Below are positions 10,595 through 20,167 of a DNA stretch of 64,000 nt, one piece after another. The notes below the pieces were generated by a model. That model saw only the letters and a list, made by a program, of their open reading frames with translations. It had not been told where the DNA came from and made no database searches. The translations under genes and the position numbers were made by a program. This stretch comes from AP-15 sp963775875 (GTDB lineage: Bacteria > Pseudomonadota > Alphaproteobacteria > ATCC43930 > CGMCC-115725), in contig CAVZKP010000026.1 of NCBI GenBank assembly GCA_963775875.1, positions 211,237 through 275,236 on the forward strand, read 5' to 3'. Numbering within the stretch: the first letter of the stretch is position 1; every line of letters starts with the position of its first letter.

Positions 10595-11313
10595 CGCCGC
10601 AGCCAAGTCCCCACTCGTACCCCGCATCCACGCTGCCGAACACTGTGCCTGGGTTCCGTTATCGCAAAGCAGCAAACCGGAGAGGCGCAGTTTCCCCGAC
10701 TACTTATCGATCAGCGATCGATACAGCGCGCGGATCAAATTCGATTAGATGCAATACTATCGGGCACCGATTCCGAGTCAATCGAACCAAGGCCGCCGCA
10801 TGGTTTTTCAGTACGACTGTGACCATAGAGCAACAGTGACAGAAAAGCGACACCCTGTTAAACTTGCGGTTTGGCTGGTCGCCGCGCTGAGCCGCGCGCG
10901 GAGGCTTTCGCCGGAAAGCCGGGATTGGGCTTGACCGGCGGCTGCCATTCTGTTAGCCAGCCGCCGATGTTCATTGCGCGCGACCAGCTTCGACTTACCG
11001 CCTCGGCGTCCTGACGGGCGCCGACACAGGCTGCGTTCGTTCCCGCTCAGGGAACCCGATCGGCTCGGTCTCCGCAATGCGTTCAACCCTGATCATAAAC
11101 GATTCTGTCCGCTGCGGCGCCCCATGGGCCGGCTGTTCATGGGCGGGCGTTCGTGGTCTGGCCGTTCGTGGTCTGGCCGTTCGCGGGCGGGCGGCTCTCG
11201 GGCATGCCGGCGACTTAGCGGCGGCCGGCGGCGCTGACCGATCCCCGCCGGCCGTGAGGCCCCACACCGATTGCTCGGCCGCCACGGCGGCCATTCCGCA
11301 CCAGGAGTTTCCG
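10595..11313. other. Long non-coding spacer upstream of leuA
   Basis: About 720 bases with no convincing gene. Positions 10700-10870 are less GC-rich than the surroundings, the likeliest place for divergent promoters. Nearer leuA is a duplicated 15-mer. I looked for a leucine-rich leader peptide before leuA and found no run of Leu codons in a start-stop ORF. Confidence 0.5.
11149..11187 (+). repeat. 15-bp tandem duplication plus partial third copy
   Basis: GTTCGTGGTCTGGCC occurs twice in a row (11149 and 11164) and is followed by a degenerate third start, GTTCGCGGG. It lies in the leuA upstream region about 130 bases before the start codon. Confidence 0.85.
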
Positions 11314-13002
11314 ATGTCCGAGATGCCGATCCACAAATACCGCCCGTTTGCCCCGATTCATCTGCCCGACCGGCGCTGGCCGGCGCGGGTCGTCGACCGC
11401 GCGCCATTGTGGTGCAGCGTCGATCTGCGCGACGGCAACCAGGCATTGGTCGAACCGATGGGGCCCGACCGCAAGCGCCGCATGTTCGACCTGCTGGTCA
11501 AGCTTGGCTTCAAGGAGATCGAGGTCGGTTTCCCGGCCGCCTCCGAGACCGATTTCACCTTTGTCCGCGAGCTGATCGAGCAGGATCTGGTGCCCGAGGA
11601 CGTGACCATTCAGGTGCTGACCCAGGCGCGCGCCGAACAGATCGAGCGCAGCTTCGAGGCGATCCGCGGCGCCCGGCGCGCGATCATGCACCTCTACAAC
11701 TCGACCTCGACCTTGCAGCGCCGCGTCGTCTTCGGGCTCGACAAGGGCGGCATCGTCGACATCGCCGTCAACGCCGCGCGGCTGATCCGCGACCTCGCCG
11801 CCGCGATGCCGGAAACCGAAACCATGTACCAGTATTCGCCCGAGAGCTTTACCGGGACCGAGCTCGATTTCGCGGTCGAGATCTGCGAGGCGGTGATGGA
11901 TGTGTGGCAGCCGACCCCGGCCAAAAAGACCATCCTGAACCTGCCGGCGACCGTCGAGATGGCCACGCCCAACGTCTATGCCGACCAGATCGAATGGTTC
12001 GGCCGCACCATCCGCGACCGCGACAGCATCGTCCTCAGCCTGCACCCGCACAACGACCGCGGCACCGCGGTGGCGGCTACCGAACTCGGGGTCATGGCCG
12101 GCGCGGACCGGGTCGAGGGCACCCTGTTCGGCAATGGCGAGCGCACCGGCAATGTCGACATCATGACCCTGGCCTTGAACCTGTTCAGCCAGGGGGTCGA
12201 TCCGGGCCTGGTCATCAATGACATCGACGAGATCGTGCGCACCGTCGAGCACTGCAACCAATTGCCGGTTCACCCTCGCCACCCCTATGCCGGCGAACTG
12301 GTCTACACGGCATTTTCCGGCTCGCACCAGGATGCGATCAAGAAGGGCTTCGAGGCATTGGCCAAGCGCAACGATTCGCTGTGGGAGGTGCCCTATCTGC
12401 CGATCGACCCCAAGGATCTCGGCCGCAGCTACGAGGCGGTGATCCGGGTCAACAGCCAGTCCGGCAAGGGCGGGGTCGCCTATGTGCTGCAGGCCGATCA
12501 CGGGCTCGACCTGCCGCGCGGATTGCAGATCGAGTTTTCCCGGCGGGTTCAGGAAGTCGCCGACCGCACCGGCAAGGAACTGACCAGCGCCGACATCTGG
12601 TCGTTGTTCCAGGACACCTATCTGCGGGGGGATGGCATCGTTCTGGTGGATTACAGCATCTTCCCCGAGCCGCGCGCGCCGGAGCAGCGCCGGATCGCCG
12701 CGACGGTGGTGGTCGACGGCGCCGAGCGGCAAATCGAGGGCGTCGGCAACGGCCCGATCGCCGCCTTTGTCGACGCCTTGCGCGGCCAATGCGGGCTCGA
12801 GCTGAGCGTCGCCGATTATCGCGAGCATGCGATCGGCGCCGGCGCCGACGCCCAGGCCACCGCCTATGTCCAGATCCGCGCCGCCGGCGACGCCACCCTC
12901 TACGGCGTCGGCATCGACGCCAACATCGTCACCGCCTCGCTCAAAGCGGTGGCCAGCGCCGCCAATCGCGCTCGGCAACGCCGATCGGAGGAGCCGGGCT
13001 GA
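11314..13002 (+). CDS. leuA: 2-isopropylmalate synthase
   Basis: First committed enzyme of leucine synthesis: acetyl-CoA plus 2-oxoisovalerate gives 2-isopropylmalate. The 562-residue length and opening (HKYRPFAPIHLPDRRWP) match the long LeuA type. The DRE-TIM barrel shows the catalytic SVDLRDGNQAL near residue 37 and the metal-binding LHPHNDRGT near residue 245. The C-terminal third, ending near GIDANIVTASLKAV, is the regulatory domain that binds leucine in this family, so feedback inhibition is expected. ATG at 11314 has CAGGAG 8 bases upstream. It is monocistronic here, with no other leu gene adjacent. Confidence 0.96.
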   Translation: MSEMPIHKYRPFAPIHLPDRRWPARVVDRAPLWCSVDLRDGNQALVEPMGPDRKRRMFDLLVKLGFKEIEVGFPAASETDFTFVRELIEQDLVPEDVTIQVLTQARAEQIERSFEAIRGARRAIMHLYNSTSTLQRRVVFGLDKGGIVDIAVNAARLIRDLAAAMPETETMYQYSPESFTGTELDFAVEICEAVMDVWQPTPAKKTILNLPATVEMATPNVYADQIEWFGRTIRDRDSIVLSLHPHNDRGTAVAATELGVMAGADRVEGTLFGNGERTGNVDIMTLALNLFSQGVDPGLVINDIDEIVRTVEHCNQLPVHPRHPYAGELVYTAFSGSHQDAIKKGFEALAKRNDSLWEVPYLPIDPKDLGRSYEAVIRVNSQSGKGGVAYVLQADHGLDLPRGLQIEFSRRVQEVADRTGKELTSADIWSLFQDTYLRGDGIVLVDYSIFPEPRAPEQRRIAATVVVDGAERQIEGVGNGPIAAFVDALRGQCGLELSVADYREHAIGAGADAQATAYVQIRAAGDATLYGVGIDANIVTASLKAVASAANRARQRRSEEPG

Positions 13003-13094
13003 ATTCGCCGGTTCGCCCGATGCCTGGCGCGGCTCGCAGACGATGAGCGGTCCGGTTGGAACCATGCCGGGCCGCGATCGCTGACGGCTCGCCG

Positions 13095-14630
13095 ATGAGC
13101 CTGCATCTCGACGCCGGTCGCCGGTGGCGATCGATCGCCCGCCGGCTGGCTCTCGGGTTGGGCGCCGCATTGTCATTGCTGGCGATCGCCGGCAGCTGCG
13201 GCGCGCAATCCGTGCTCGGCTATCACGGCAGCCCCGATCGCAGCGGCAATTTCGTCGTCCCGGCCCTGAACTGGCAGCGCGCCCGCGCCATCCGCCTCGA
13301 CCCGGGCTTCCAGCCGCGCTTTTCGGGCCACCTTTATGCCCAGCCGCTCTACTGGCAGCCGGCGGCATCGGCGTCGGCAATGCTGATCGTCGCCACCGAG
13401 AGCGACACGGTCGAGGCGATCGACGCGCATTCGGGAAACATCGTGTGGACGCGGACCCTGGGCCGGCCGGTCGCGCTTTCGGCGCTCGCCTGCGGCAATA
13501 TCGATCCGCTCGGGATTACCGGCACCCCGGTCATCGACCCGGCCACCCAGGCGGTCTATCTCGACGCGATGGTCGCCGACCCCTCGGGCCCGCGCCACCG
13601 GATCTTCGCCCTGTCGCTGCGGGACGGCGCGACCCTGCCGGGCTGGCCGGTCGACGTCGCCGCGGCGCTGGCGGCCCATGGCCAGCATTTCAACGCGCCC
13701 GATCAGAACCAGCGCGGCGCGCTCGCGATCCTCGATGGCCGGGTCTATGTCCCCTATGGCGGGCATTTCGGCGATTGCGGCGACTATCGCGGCTGGGTCG
13801 TCGGCGTCGGCCTGCACAATCCCGCCGACATCGTCAGCTGGAGCACCCGCGCGCCGGGCGGCGGGATCTGGGCGCCGGGCGGGATCGCCAGCGACGGGCG
13901 GTCATTGTTCGTCGCCACCGGCAACACCATGGATGCGCGCCGGTGGAGCGATGGCGAGGCGGTATTTCGCCTGGCTCCCGACCTTGCCCACAGCAACCGG
14001 CCGCAGGATTATTTCGCCCCGTCCGACTGGCGCGCCCTCGATCAGCGCGATGCCGATCTCGGCGGCACCAACCCGCTGCCGCTGAACCTGCCGGCCGCAA
14101 CTCCCGGTGCCCGGGCATTGGTGCTGGCGCTCGGCAAGGACGCCCGCGCCTATCTGCTCGACCGCGGCAATCTCGGCGGCATCGGCGGCAGCCTCGTCGC
14201 CGAGACCGTCGCCACCGGCCCGATCCGCACCGCGGCTTCGGCCTATCCGGCCGCGGACGGGGTCTTTGTCGCCTTCGAGGGGCATGGCGCGCATTGCCCC
14301 GCACCCCGCCATGACAACGCGCTGACCGTGCTGAAGATCGGCGGCGGCTCGCCGCCCGCGCTCGCCACCGCATGGTGCGGCGCGCTCAGCGGCCGCGGTT
14401 CGCCGATCGTCACCACCACCGACGGCCGTGCCAACCCGATCGTCTGGATCCTCGGCGCCGAGGGCGACAACCGGCTGCACGGCTATCGCGGCGACACCGG
14501 CGAGCCGCTGTTCGACGGCGGCGGCCCCGGCGACAAGCTGGCCGGGCTGCACCATTTCCAGGACCTGCTGCCGGCCGGCGGCCGGCTCTATATCGGCGCC
14601 GACGACCGCCTCTACGCCTTCTCGTTCTGA
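13095..14630 (+). CDS. Secreted PQQ-like beta-propeller protein
   Basis: 511 residues from ATG 13095. An N-terminal signal peptide (basic RRWRSIARRLALG, then a hydrophobic run ending GSCGAQS) is followed by repeated beta-propeller blades. Blade-like segments include LIVATESDTVEAIDAHSGNI, a recurring feature of PQQ-type propellers, plus YLLDRGNLGGIGG and LHGYRGDTGEPLF. No c-type haem motif is visible and no dehydrogenase catalytic pair was identified, so a structural or binding role in the periplasm is as likely as catalysis. The gene lies 92 bases after leuA but has no obvious link to it. Confidence 0.75.
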   Translation: MSLHLDAGRRWRSIARRLALGLGAALSLLAIAGSCGAQSVLGYHGSPDRSGNFVVPALNWQRARAIRLDPGFQPRFSGHLYAQPLYWQPAASASAMLIVATESDTVEAIDAHSGNIVWTRTLGRPVALSALACGNIDPLGITGTPVIDPATQAVYLDAMVADPSGPRHRIFALSLRDGATLPGWPVDVAAALAAHGQHFNAPDQNQRGALAILDGRVYVPYGGHFGDCGDYRGWVVGVGLHNPADIVSWSTRAPGGGIWAPGGIASDGRSLFVATGNTMDARRWSDGEAVFRLAPDLAHSNRPQDYFAPSDWRALDQRDADLGGTNPLPLNLPAATPGARALVLALGKDARAYLLDRGNLGGIGGSLVAETVATGPIRTAASAYPAADGVFVAFEGHGAHCPAPRHDNALTVLKIGGGSPPALATAWCGALSGRGSPIVTTTDGRANPIVWILGAEGDNRLHGYRGDTGEPLFDGGGPGDKLAGLHHFQDLLPAGGRLYIGADDRLYAFSF

Positions 14631-14797
14631 TCGCGCGCTCGGCTATCGCCGCTCCAGCCTGACCGTCATCCCCGGCTGCAAAGGCGTTGGCGCCGGCCGG
14701 TCAACAGGGGGGTGTCCACTAGGGGCGGGCTCGCACCCCGGGTAGTGCCGCAGCCGAAATTTATCTATAGACGGTCGGGGTGGTGTGACGGGCCAGG

Positions 14798-15631
14798 ATG
14801 ACCGTATCTCAGAGGACGATCGAGCTACTGCGCCACCTGGCGGGCAGACCCGGCCACGATGAGGTGAAGGCCGATTTCCGGCAGCTGTTGGTCGAGGATT
14901 TTGGGGTCGAGCTCAGCGCCCTGGAATTTGAGCGGCGCGTGCCGGAGGTGCGCGGCCGGCTCGATGCGATCATCGGGCGCACGGTTTTCGAGGCCAAGAG
15001 CGATCTCGACCGCGAGTGGCAGGACGTTGAACGGCGAATGCCCGACTATCTCGCCGACCGCGAGCGCGAGGAAAAGGAGCAATTTGTCGGCGTCGTCGCG
15101 TCCGATGGGCAAAAATGGGCAGTGTTCGAGCTGGAAGCGGGGAGGCTCGTCACCGTCAAGCGCACCACGCTGGATGCCGAGCGGCCTGACGAATTCCTTG
15201 CCTGGCTCGACGGCGCGGTTGCGCTCAGATCCTCGCTTCCGCCCGATGCGCTGACGATCCGTGCCGAACTCGGCAAGGATTCGATTCCCTATCGGCGCGT
15301 CAACGCGCAGCTGAGGGCGCTGTGGGCGAAGCTGGAAGACAATCCCGATGTCTTGCTGAAACGGCAACTGTGGGCGCAGCTGCTCAAGCTCGTCTATGGG
15401 CGTGAGGTGGAAAGCGAGGGGCTGTGGTTCCAGCATACGTTCCTCGTGATTGTAGCCAAATGCATCGCGATTGCCGTCATGGGCTTGAGGTCGCCGCGGC
15501 GGTGGAATTGCCTGAAGGCGTCAAGTTCCAGCGCGCCCGCGGCCTCGTTCGCGCCGCGCTCACCGAGGCAGGCCTGTCGCGACAGATCGATCAGCCTCGT
15601 GGCAAGGCTGATCGATGGTGAATCTCTCTGA
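14798..15631 (+). pseudogene. Truncated N-terminus of a restriction-modification type N6-adenine methylase
   Basis: The first 215 residues resemble the N-terminal nuclease/recognition part of large Eco57I-like methylase proteins. They include DEVKADFRQLLVEDFGVELS, then the nuclease-like IIGRTVFEAKSDLDREW, and WFQHTFLVIVAK, which normally leads into the methyltransferase core. The core (NPPY motif) is absent. After about 15480 the frame turns low-complexity while another frame reads VKFQRARGLVRAALTEAG, so the gene looks cut and fused to unrelated DNA. No modification partner is nearby. Interpreted as the remnant of a lost defence locus. The family call is moderate. Confidence 0.6.
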
Positions 15632-15667
15632 CGGTGATCAACCCCGGCCAGTCGGGGCCCGGCTCGC

Positions 15668-17191
15668 TCATTGGGCGGCGGTCAGGTCGAACAGCCGGTG
15701 CAGCCGGTCGGAGAACCAGCCGGCGACCCGATTGGCCGGTATGGTCTTGTCGAGGTCGGGCGAGGCGATCAGCTGGCCCAAGGCCTGGCGCCGGGCCAGC
15801 GCCCGGCACAGCTCCTGGGCGACCGACGGGCGCGCCTCCAGCACCGGCGCCAGATCGTCCTTGGCCAGTTCGTAGAGGATGGTCGGCGCCAGGGCCGAGA
15901 TCCTGACCTCGGCGGCGGCCCCGGTCAGCAGCCCGATCTCGCCGAAATGATCGCCCGGCCCGAGGCGCATCAGCTCGATCTCGCCTTCCGATGACACGCG
16001 GGTCAAGGACAAGACGCCGGGGCCGATGATGAACAGCGAGTGCAGCACCACCCCAGGCTCGACCACGGTCTCGCCGGGTTCGTAAGTCTTTCGCTGCAGC
16101 TTTGCCGCCAGGGACCGCCGCTCGTCCGGGGTCACCGCGGCGAAGATCTCGACCAGGCCGAGCGCCCGTTCGGCGGCGCTGCGCGGCGGCGCCGCGGTGT
16201 CGGCCGGCGGCGCCCAATAGGGCAGGCTCGAGGTCGAGGCCAGCTCGATGCCGGCGGCCGTCAGGTGCCGCGAAATCAGATCGAACAGCTCGTTCTGCGC
16301 GCGGCTGGACTGGGCCAGCTCCTCGACGAAGAAGGTGATGTCAAACTCGGTGTAGCTGGCGGTTATCGACTTGACCACGATCAGCGGGGCCGGCGCCGCC
16401 AGGATCAGCCGCGAGTTCAGGATCGCGTGTTCGAGGATCTCGGCGCCGGCGGCGGGCGGCGCCTTGGCATCGAGCTGAACCGTGACCGTCATCCCGTGAA
16501 TCCCCGAGGGCGAGCTCGAATTGACGATCTTGGCCTTGGCGATGGCGCTGTTCGGCACGATCGCCAGATCGCGTTTCGCGGTCAGCACCAGGGTCGCCCG
16601 CCAGTTCATCTCGATCACCCGGCCATCGGTCGCGCCGTCGATGCTGATCCAGTCGCCGGGGCGGTAGGGGCGGCTGAAATTCAGCACGATGCCGGAAAAT
16701 ACGTCGCTCAAGGTGCTCTGCAATGCCAGTCCGAGGATGATCGCGATCGCCCCCGAGGTCGCCAGCAGCCCCTGGATCGGCAGATCGAAAACATAGGCGA
16801 TGATGGCAAAGGCGGCGGCGATGTAGATCACCCCGGCCAGCAGGTCCTGCACCAGCTTGCCCTCGCGCGGCCGATGCTCGGTGACGACGAAGGCGCGCAG
16901 CACGCCAACCAGGAACCAGGCCGCCCACAGCCACCACGCGATCTTCAAGGCGCCGCGGACCGCATCGCGGAACGGCACCCCGGTCGAGGTCAGCTTCTGA
17001 TAGGGAACGACCCCGGCGCGCAGCAGCACGATGGTCAGCGCGATCAGCAAGATCACCCGCACCACCGCCCGGCTCAGCGGATGCTTGCGAATCATCAGAT
17101 GGGTCAGCACCCCGGCCATGGCAAAAATGACCAGGGTGATGACCAGCGGGTCGCCAATGGCCGCCAAAATCGCCGCCCGCGGGTCGGTCAT
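15668..17191 (-). CDS. MscS-family mechanosensitive channel with C-terminal cyclic-nucleotide-binding domain
   Basis: 507-residue inner-membrane protein. Residues 15-130 form several hydrophobic helices. The MscS core follows, with a pore-helix-like GLLATSGAIAIILGLALQST and the beta-domain SRPYRPGDWISIDG. After a soluble region, residues about 365-480 form a CNMP-binding fold (YEPGETVVEPG, then GPGDHFGEIGLLTG). Such channels may be gated or modulated by a cyclic nucleotide as well as by membrane tension. It ends 36 bases from the truncated methylase on the other strand. Which nucleotide it binds is not readable from the sequence. Confidence 0.93.
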   Translation of the reverse strand: MTDPRAAILAAIGDPLVITLVIFAMAGVLTHLMIRKHPLSRAVVRVILLIALTIVLLRAGVVPYQKLTSTGVPFRDAVRGALKIAWWLWAAWFLVGVLRAFVVTEHRPREGKLVQDLLAGVIYIAAAFAIIAYVFDLPIQGLLATSGAIAIILGLALQSTLSDVFSGIVLNFSRPYRPGDWISIDGATDGRVIEMNWRATLVLTAKRDLAIVPNSAIAKAKIVNSSSPSGIHGMTVTVQLDAKAPPAAGAEILEHAILNSRLILAAPAPLIVVKSITASYTEFDITFFVEELAQSSRAQNELFDLISRHLTAAGIELASTSSLPYWAPPADTAAPPRSAAERALGLVEIFAAVTPDERRSLAAKLQRKTYEPGETVVEPGVVLHSLFIIGPGVLSLTRVSSEGEIELMRLGPGDHFGEIGLLTGAAAEVRISALAPTILYELAKDDLAPVLEARPSVAQELCRALARRQALGQLIASPDLDKTIPANRVAGWFSDRLHRLFDLTAAQ

Positions 17192-17275
17192 CTCGCCGTT
17201 TCTCCGCTCATCGGCCGGGTGCGACAGCGATCGGGCATGTTGCGGGCCCGCGCCATCCCCGGCCGCCGGCCTGGC

Positions 17276-17812
17276 CTACCGCTGCGCCCGCGCCGCGCTC
17301 AGCGCCCGGCCGCATGGCGGCGACAGCGAGGCGGCGTTGGCGCGCAGGCAGGCGATCGCCCGGCCGCCGCCCATCGGCACGCCGCCGCACCAGGCGCGGT
17401 AATCCCCGGCGCAGGATTGGCGCAGCACGATCAGCTCCTGCCGCGGCGACATCGGCGGGGCCGGCTGTGCCGCTGGCGCCGCCGCCGCTGGCGCTGCCGC
17501 CGCCGCCGGAGCCGCCGCCGCCTTCGGCGCGCCGCCGCTCGCCGCCTTGACCGCGCGTTGGCACGCCGCCGACAGGCTGGCCGCATGCTGCTGCAGGCAG
17601 GCGAGCGCCGCCTTGCCGCCGGTCGGCACCCCGGCGCAATGCGCCTGGTAATCGGCCGGGCAGGCCTGCCGGATGGCATCGCGCTGCGCCTGGCTCGGCG
17701 CCTGGGCCCAGGCCGGCGCGGACCAGGCGAGAACCAGCGCCAGCAGTAGCGCGGCGCGAGCGAAAAATCTGATCGTCAAGGTCTGATTTCTCCGCGACAA
17801 AGACATCTTCAT
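17276..17812 (-). CDS. Secreted protein with two cysteine-rich repeats
   Basis: 178 residues. A signal peptide (basic start, FFARAALLLALVLAW, cleavage near APAWAQA) precedes two copies of a Cys-rich motif of about 40 residues. Copy one has ACPADYQAHCAGVP with ACLQQHAASLS; copy two has SCAGDYRAWCGGVP with ACLRANAASLS. A long Ala/Pro linker joins them. This is the cysteine-rich-repeat pattern found in many proteobacterial periplasmic proteins of unknown function; paired cysteines suggest disulfides. The start codon lies in one unit of a 15-bp tandem repeat. It is divergent from cytochrome b561, 78 bases away. Confidence 0.82.
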   Translation of the reverse strand: MKMSLSRRNQTLTIRFFARAALLLALVLAWSAPAWAQAPSQAQRDAIRQACPADYQAHCAGVPTGGKAALACLQQHAASLSAACQRAVKAASGGAPKAAAAPAAAAAPAAAAPAAQPAPPMSPRQELIVLRQSCAGDYRAWCGGVPMGGGRAIACLRANAASLSPPCGRALSAARAQR

Positions 17813-17852
17813 GCCGGACTTCTTCGTGCCGGACTTCTTCGTGCCGGACGGG
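17808..17852 (+). repeat. 15-bp tandem repeat (3 copies) overlapping a start codon
   Basis: Three 15-base units. On the reverse strand the first contains the ATG of the Cys-rich protein; the other two have ACG at the same place, so the start region appears to have been copied upstream and the extra starts lost (or the reverse). Confidence 0.85.
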
Positions 17853-17890
17853 CGATTATAGGCGGCTTGCGCCCGGCAGGGGTTGTTGCA

Positions 17891-18490
17891 ATGAGCCATC
17901 TGAGCTTTCGCGCCGGAGCCGATCGCCCCGGCAGCGGTCCGCCGGGCAGCCAAATCGGCTATGACCGCGCCGCGCGGGCGATGCACTGGCTCGTCGCCGC
18001 GCTCGCGGTGATGGTCGTCGCGCTGGGCTGGGCCGGGGCGACAGCGGCCCGCAACACCCCGGCGCGCGGCAGCCTGCTGCTGCTCCACGGCTCGGTCGGC
18101 CTGACCATTCTCGCGGCGATGCTGGCCCGCATGCTGTGGCGCTGGCGGCATCCCGCGCCGCCATTGCCGCGCTCCCTCGGCCATCTGCAGGCGGCGCTCG
18201 CCCGCGCGACCCATTGCGCGCTCTATCTGGTGTTTATCGCGATGCCGCTCGCCGGCTATGTCAATGCCGCGGCGCAGGGCCATGCCGTCAGCCTGTTCGG
18301 CATCGTCGCGATCCCGCCGCTGCTGCCGGTCGACGAGCGGTTGTCGCAGGCGGCGATCGCGGTGCATCTGGTCGGGCAATACCTGGTCTATCTGCTGGTC
18401 GCCGCCCATGTCGCCGCCGCGCTGCTGCACGGCATCGTCAGCCGGGACGGCGTGCTCGAACGAATGCTGCCCCGCCGGCCCGCCGGGTAG
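17891..18490 (+). CDS. Cytochrome b561 family membrane protein
   Basis: 199-residue four-helix membrane cytochrome. Histidines at helix positions expected for two b haems are visible: RAMHWLVAALAVMVVALGW (helix 1), LLLLHGSVGLTILAAML (helix 2), THCALYLVFIAMPLAGYV (helix 3) and VHLVGQYLVYLLVAAHVAA (helix 4). These proteins pass electrons across the inner membrane, for example from quinol to periplasmic acceptors. The start at ATG 17891 leaves a short cytoplasmic lead of about 25 residues. No partner gene (such as a YceI-like protein) is adjacent. Confidence 0.9.
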   Translation: MSHLSFRAGADRPGSGPPGSQIGYDRAARAMHWLVAALAVMVVALGWAGATAARNTPARGSLLLLHGSVGLTILAAMLARMLWRWRHPAPPLPRSLGHLQAALARATHCALYLVFIAMPLAGYVNAAAQGHAVSLFGIVAIPPLLPVDERLSQAAIAVHLVGQYLVYLLVAAHVAAALLHGIVSRDGVLERMLPRRPAG

Positions 18491-18515
18491 CAAACCGCCG
18501 GCGGAAAATCCTGCC

Positions 18516-18875
18516 TCAGCCGGAACGGGCGGCGACGAGGCTGAGGCGGGTGCGGAAAAACTCCAGGGCCTCGGCCAGGCTGCGGGCGCTGCGCAGCCGC
18601 TGCCGCCCGCTCTGGACGATGAATTCGGCCGGGCGGGCCGGTGATTGCGCGATCTTGAGGATGATAAAGGCCGGCGCCTCGTGGGTATGGCGGAATACCG
18701 AAAAGCGGGCCATGCCGGGGCCGTGATCGATCGCATAATCGCGCCACTCGCCGCAGATCACGTGGCGGCTGTAAAGGCCGAGAAGCTGGTTCAGCTCGGA
18801 GCGGGTGAAATAAAGGGTGTGCTGCCGCGTCCGGTAATCGCCGAGGGGCAGCACCACAGCAGTCTTCCGGCTCAT
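18516..18875 (-). CDS. DUF2794 family protein
   Basis: 119 residues from ATG 18875 (GAAGGA upstream). The sequence (FTRSELNQLLGLYSRHVICGEWRDYAIDHG, aligned with FSVFRHTHEAPAFIILKI) matches a small cytosolic family largely restricted to alphaproteobacteria, function unknown. It is convergent with cytochrome b561, ending 25 bases from it. No membrane segment or catalytic motif is evident. Confidence 0.87.
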   Translation of the reverse strand: MSRKTAVVLPLGDYRTRQHTLYFTRSELNQLLGLYSRHVICGEWRDYAIDHGPGMARFSVFRHTHEAPAFIILKIAQSPARPAEFIVQSGRQRLRSARSLAEALEFFRTRLSLVAARSG

Positions 18876-19060
18876 CGCCATCCTTCGCCAATTGCCGCGC
18901 CGGAGTGTGGGCGATTTCGCCGGTGTCGTCCAGCCGCCTTGCGCGGCTGCCGGCCGGCGCCGCGCTATCTCCGCCGCGCGGCGCTTGACCTGTTCCGGTC
19001 GGCAGGCGAACAACGCCGCCCGCGGGGGTTCGCCCCGGCCGCCAACGACGGAGAGGCACG

Positions 19061-20167
19061 GTGGACGAGGTTGAATGTGTGGTCGTCGGCGCCGGGGTGA
19101 TCGGCCTCGCTGCGGCCCGGGCCTTGGCGCTGGCCGGCCGCGAGGTGCTGGTGCTCGACCGCGCCTGGACGATCGGCTTCGAGACCTCGTCGCGCAACAG
19201 CGAGGTGATCCACAGCGGGATCTATTACCCCAAGGACAGCCTCAAGGCGACCTGCTGCGTCGCCGGGCGCCAGCTTCTCTACGCCTATTGCCGCGAGCAT
19301 GGGGTCCCGCATGCCCGGCTCGGCAAATTGATCGTCGCCGCGCATCAGGGCGAGATCCCGGCATTGGCAAAGATCGCCGCCGCGGCGCGGGCCAACGGCG
19401 TCGGCGATGTCGAATGGCTCTCCGCCGCCCAGGCGCAGCGTCTCGAACCGGCGCTCGATTGCGTCGCCGCCTTGCTGTCGCCGTCGACCGGCATCGTCGA
19501 CAGCCACGCGCTGATGCTCGCCTATCAGGGCGAGGCCGAGGCCGCGGGCGCGGCAATCGTGCTGCGCACCCCGATCCTCTCCGGCATCGTCCGGCACGAC
19601 GGCTTCGAGCTCGCGGTCGGCGGCGACGAGCCCGGCATGATCCGCTGCCGCTATCTGGTCAACGCCGCCGGGCTCCACGCCCCGGCCCTGGCCCGCGCCC
19701 TCGCCGGGCTGCCGCCGCAGACCATCCCGCCCGCCTATTTCTGCCGCGGCGTCTATTTCACCTTGCGCGGGCCTTCGCCGTTTCGCCGGCTGGTCTACCC
19801 GGTGCCGCCGCCGGGCGGGCTCGGCGTCCACATCACCCTCGACCTCGCCGGCCAGGCGCGGTTCGGCCCCGATGTCGAATGGATTTCCGGGGTCGATTAC
19901 ACGGTCGACCCGGCCCGCGGCGACGCCTTCTATGCCGCGGTGCGCAGCTACTGGCCGGGGCTGCGCGACGGCGCCTTGCAGCCGGGCTATGCCGGGATCC
20001 GGCCCAAAATCAGCGGACCCGCCGAACCCGCCGCCGATTTCGTCGTGCAGGGGCCGGCAATCCACGGCGTGCCGGGCCTGGTCAACCTCTACGGCATCGA
20101 GTCGCCGGGGCTGACCGCGTCATTGCCGCTCGCCGACGAAGTCGTCAGACGCCTGGCCGAGGGCTAG
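19061..20167 (+). CDS. FAD-dependent oxidoreductase, L-2-hydroxyglutarate oxidase-like (LhgO/DAO family)
   Basis: 368 residues from GTG 19061. The N-terminal dinucleotide-binding motif VVVGAGVIGLAAARALALAG is followed by SSRNSEVIHSGIYYP, which is highly characteristic of LhgO-type flavoproteins. A second FAD segment, LVNAAGLHAPALA, and the C-terminal NLYGIESPGLTASLPLAD complete the DAO fold. LhgO oxidises L-2-hydroxyglutarate to 2-oxoglutarate as a repair or catabolic step. Substrate assignment here rests on family resemblance. No other gene of the pathway is adjacent. Confidence 0.88.
   Translation: MDEVECVVVGAGVIGLAAARALALAGREVLVLDRAWTIGFETSSRNSEVIHSGIYYPKDSLKATCCVAGRQLLYAYCREHGVPHARLGKLIVAAHQGEIPALAKIAAAARANGVGDVEWLSAAQAQRLEPALDCVAALLSPSTGIVDSHALMLAYQGEAEAAGAAIVLRTPILSGIVRHDGFELAVGGDEPGMIRCRYLVNAAGLHAPALARALAGLPPQTIPPAYFCRGVYFTLRGPSPFRRLVYPVPPPGGLGVHITLDLAGQARFGPDVEWISGVDYTVDPARGDAFYAAVRSYWPGLRDGALQPGYAGIRPKISGPAEPAADFVVQGPAIHGVPGLVNLYGIESPGLTASLPLADEVVRRLAEG

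Noticed and set aside
10930..11313. Leucine-rich leader peptide or attenuator upstream of leuA
   Set aside because: No short ORF with a run of Leu codons followed by alternative hairpins was found.
13056..13094. TTG start at 13056 for the beta-propeller protein
   Set aside because: ATG at 13095 places the basic N-terminus of the signal peptide correctly; the TTG adds a non-signal lead.
11215..13380. 721-codon reverse frame opposite leuA
   Set aside because: Same shadow effect; leuA on the other strand has all family motifs.
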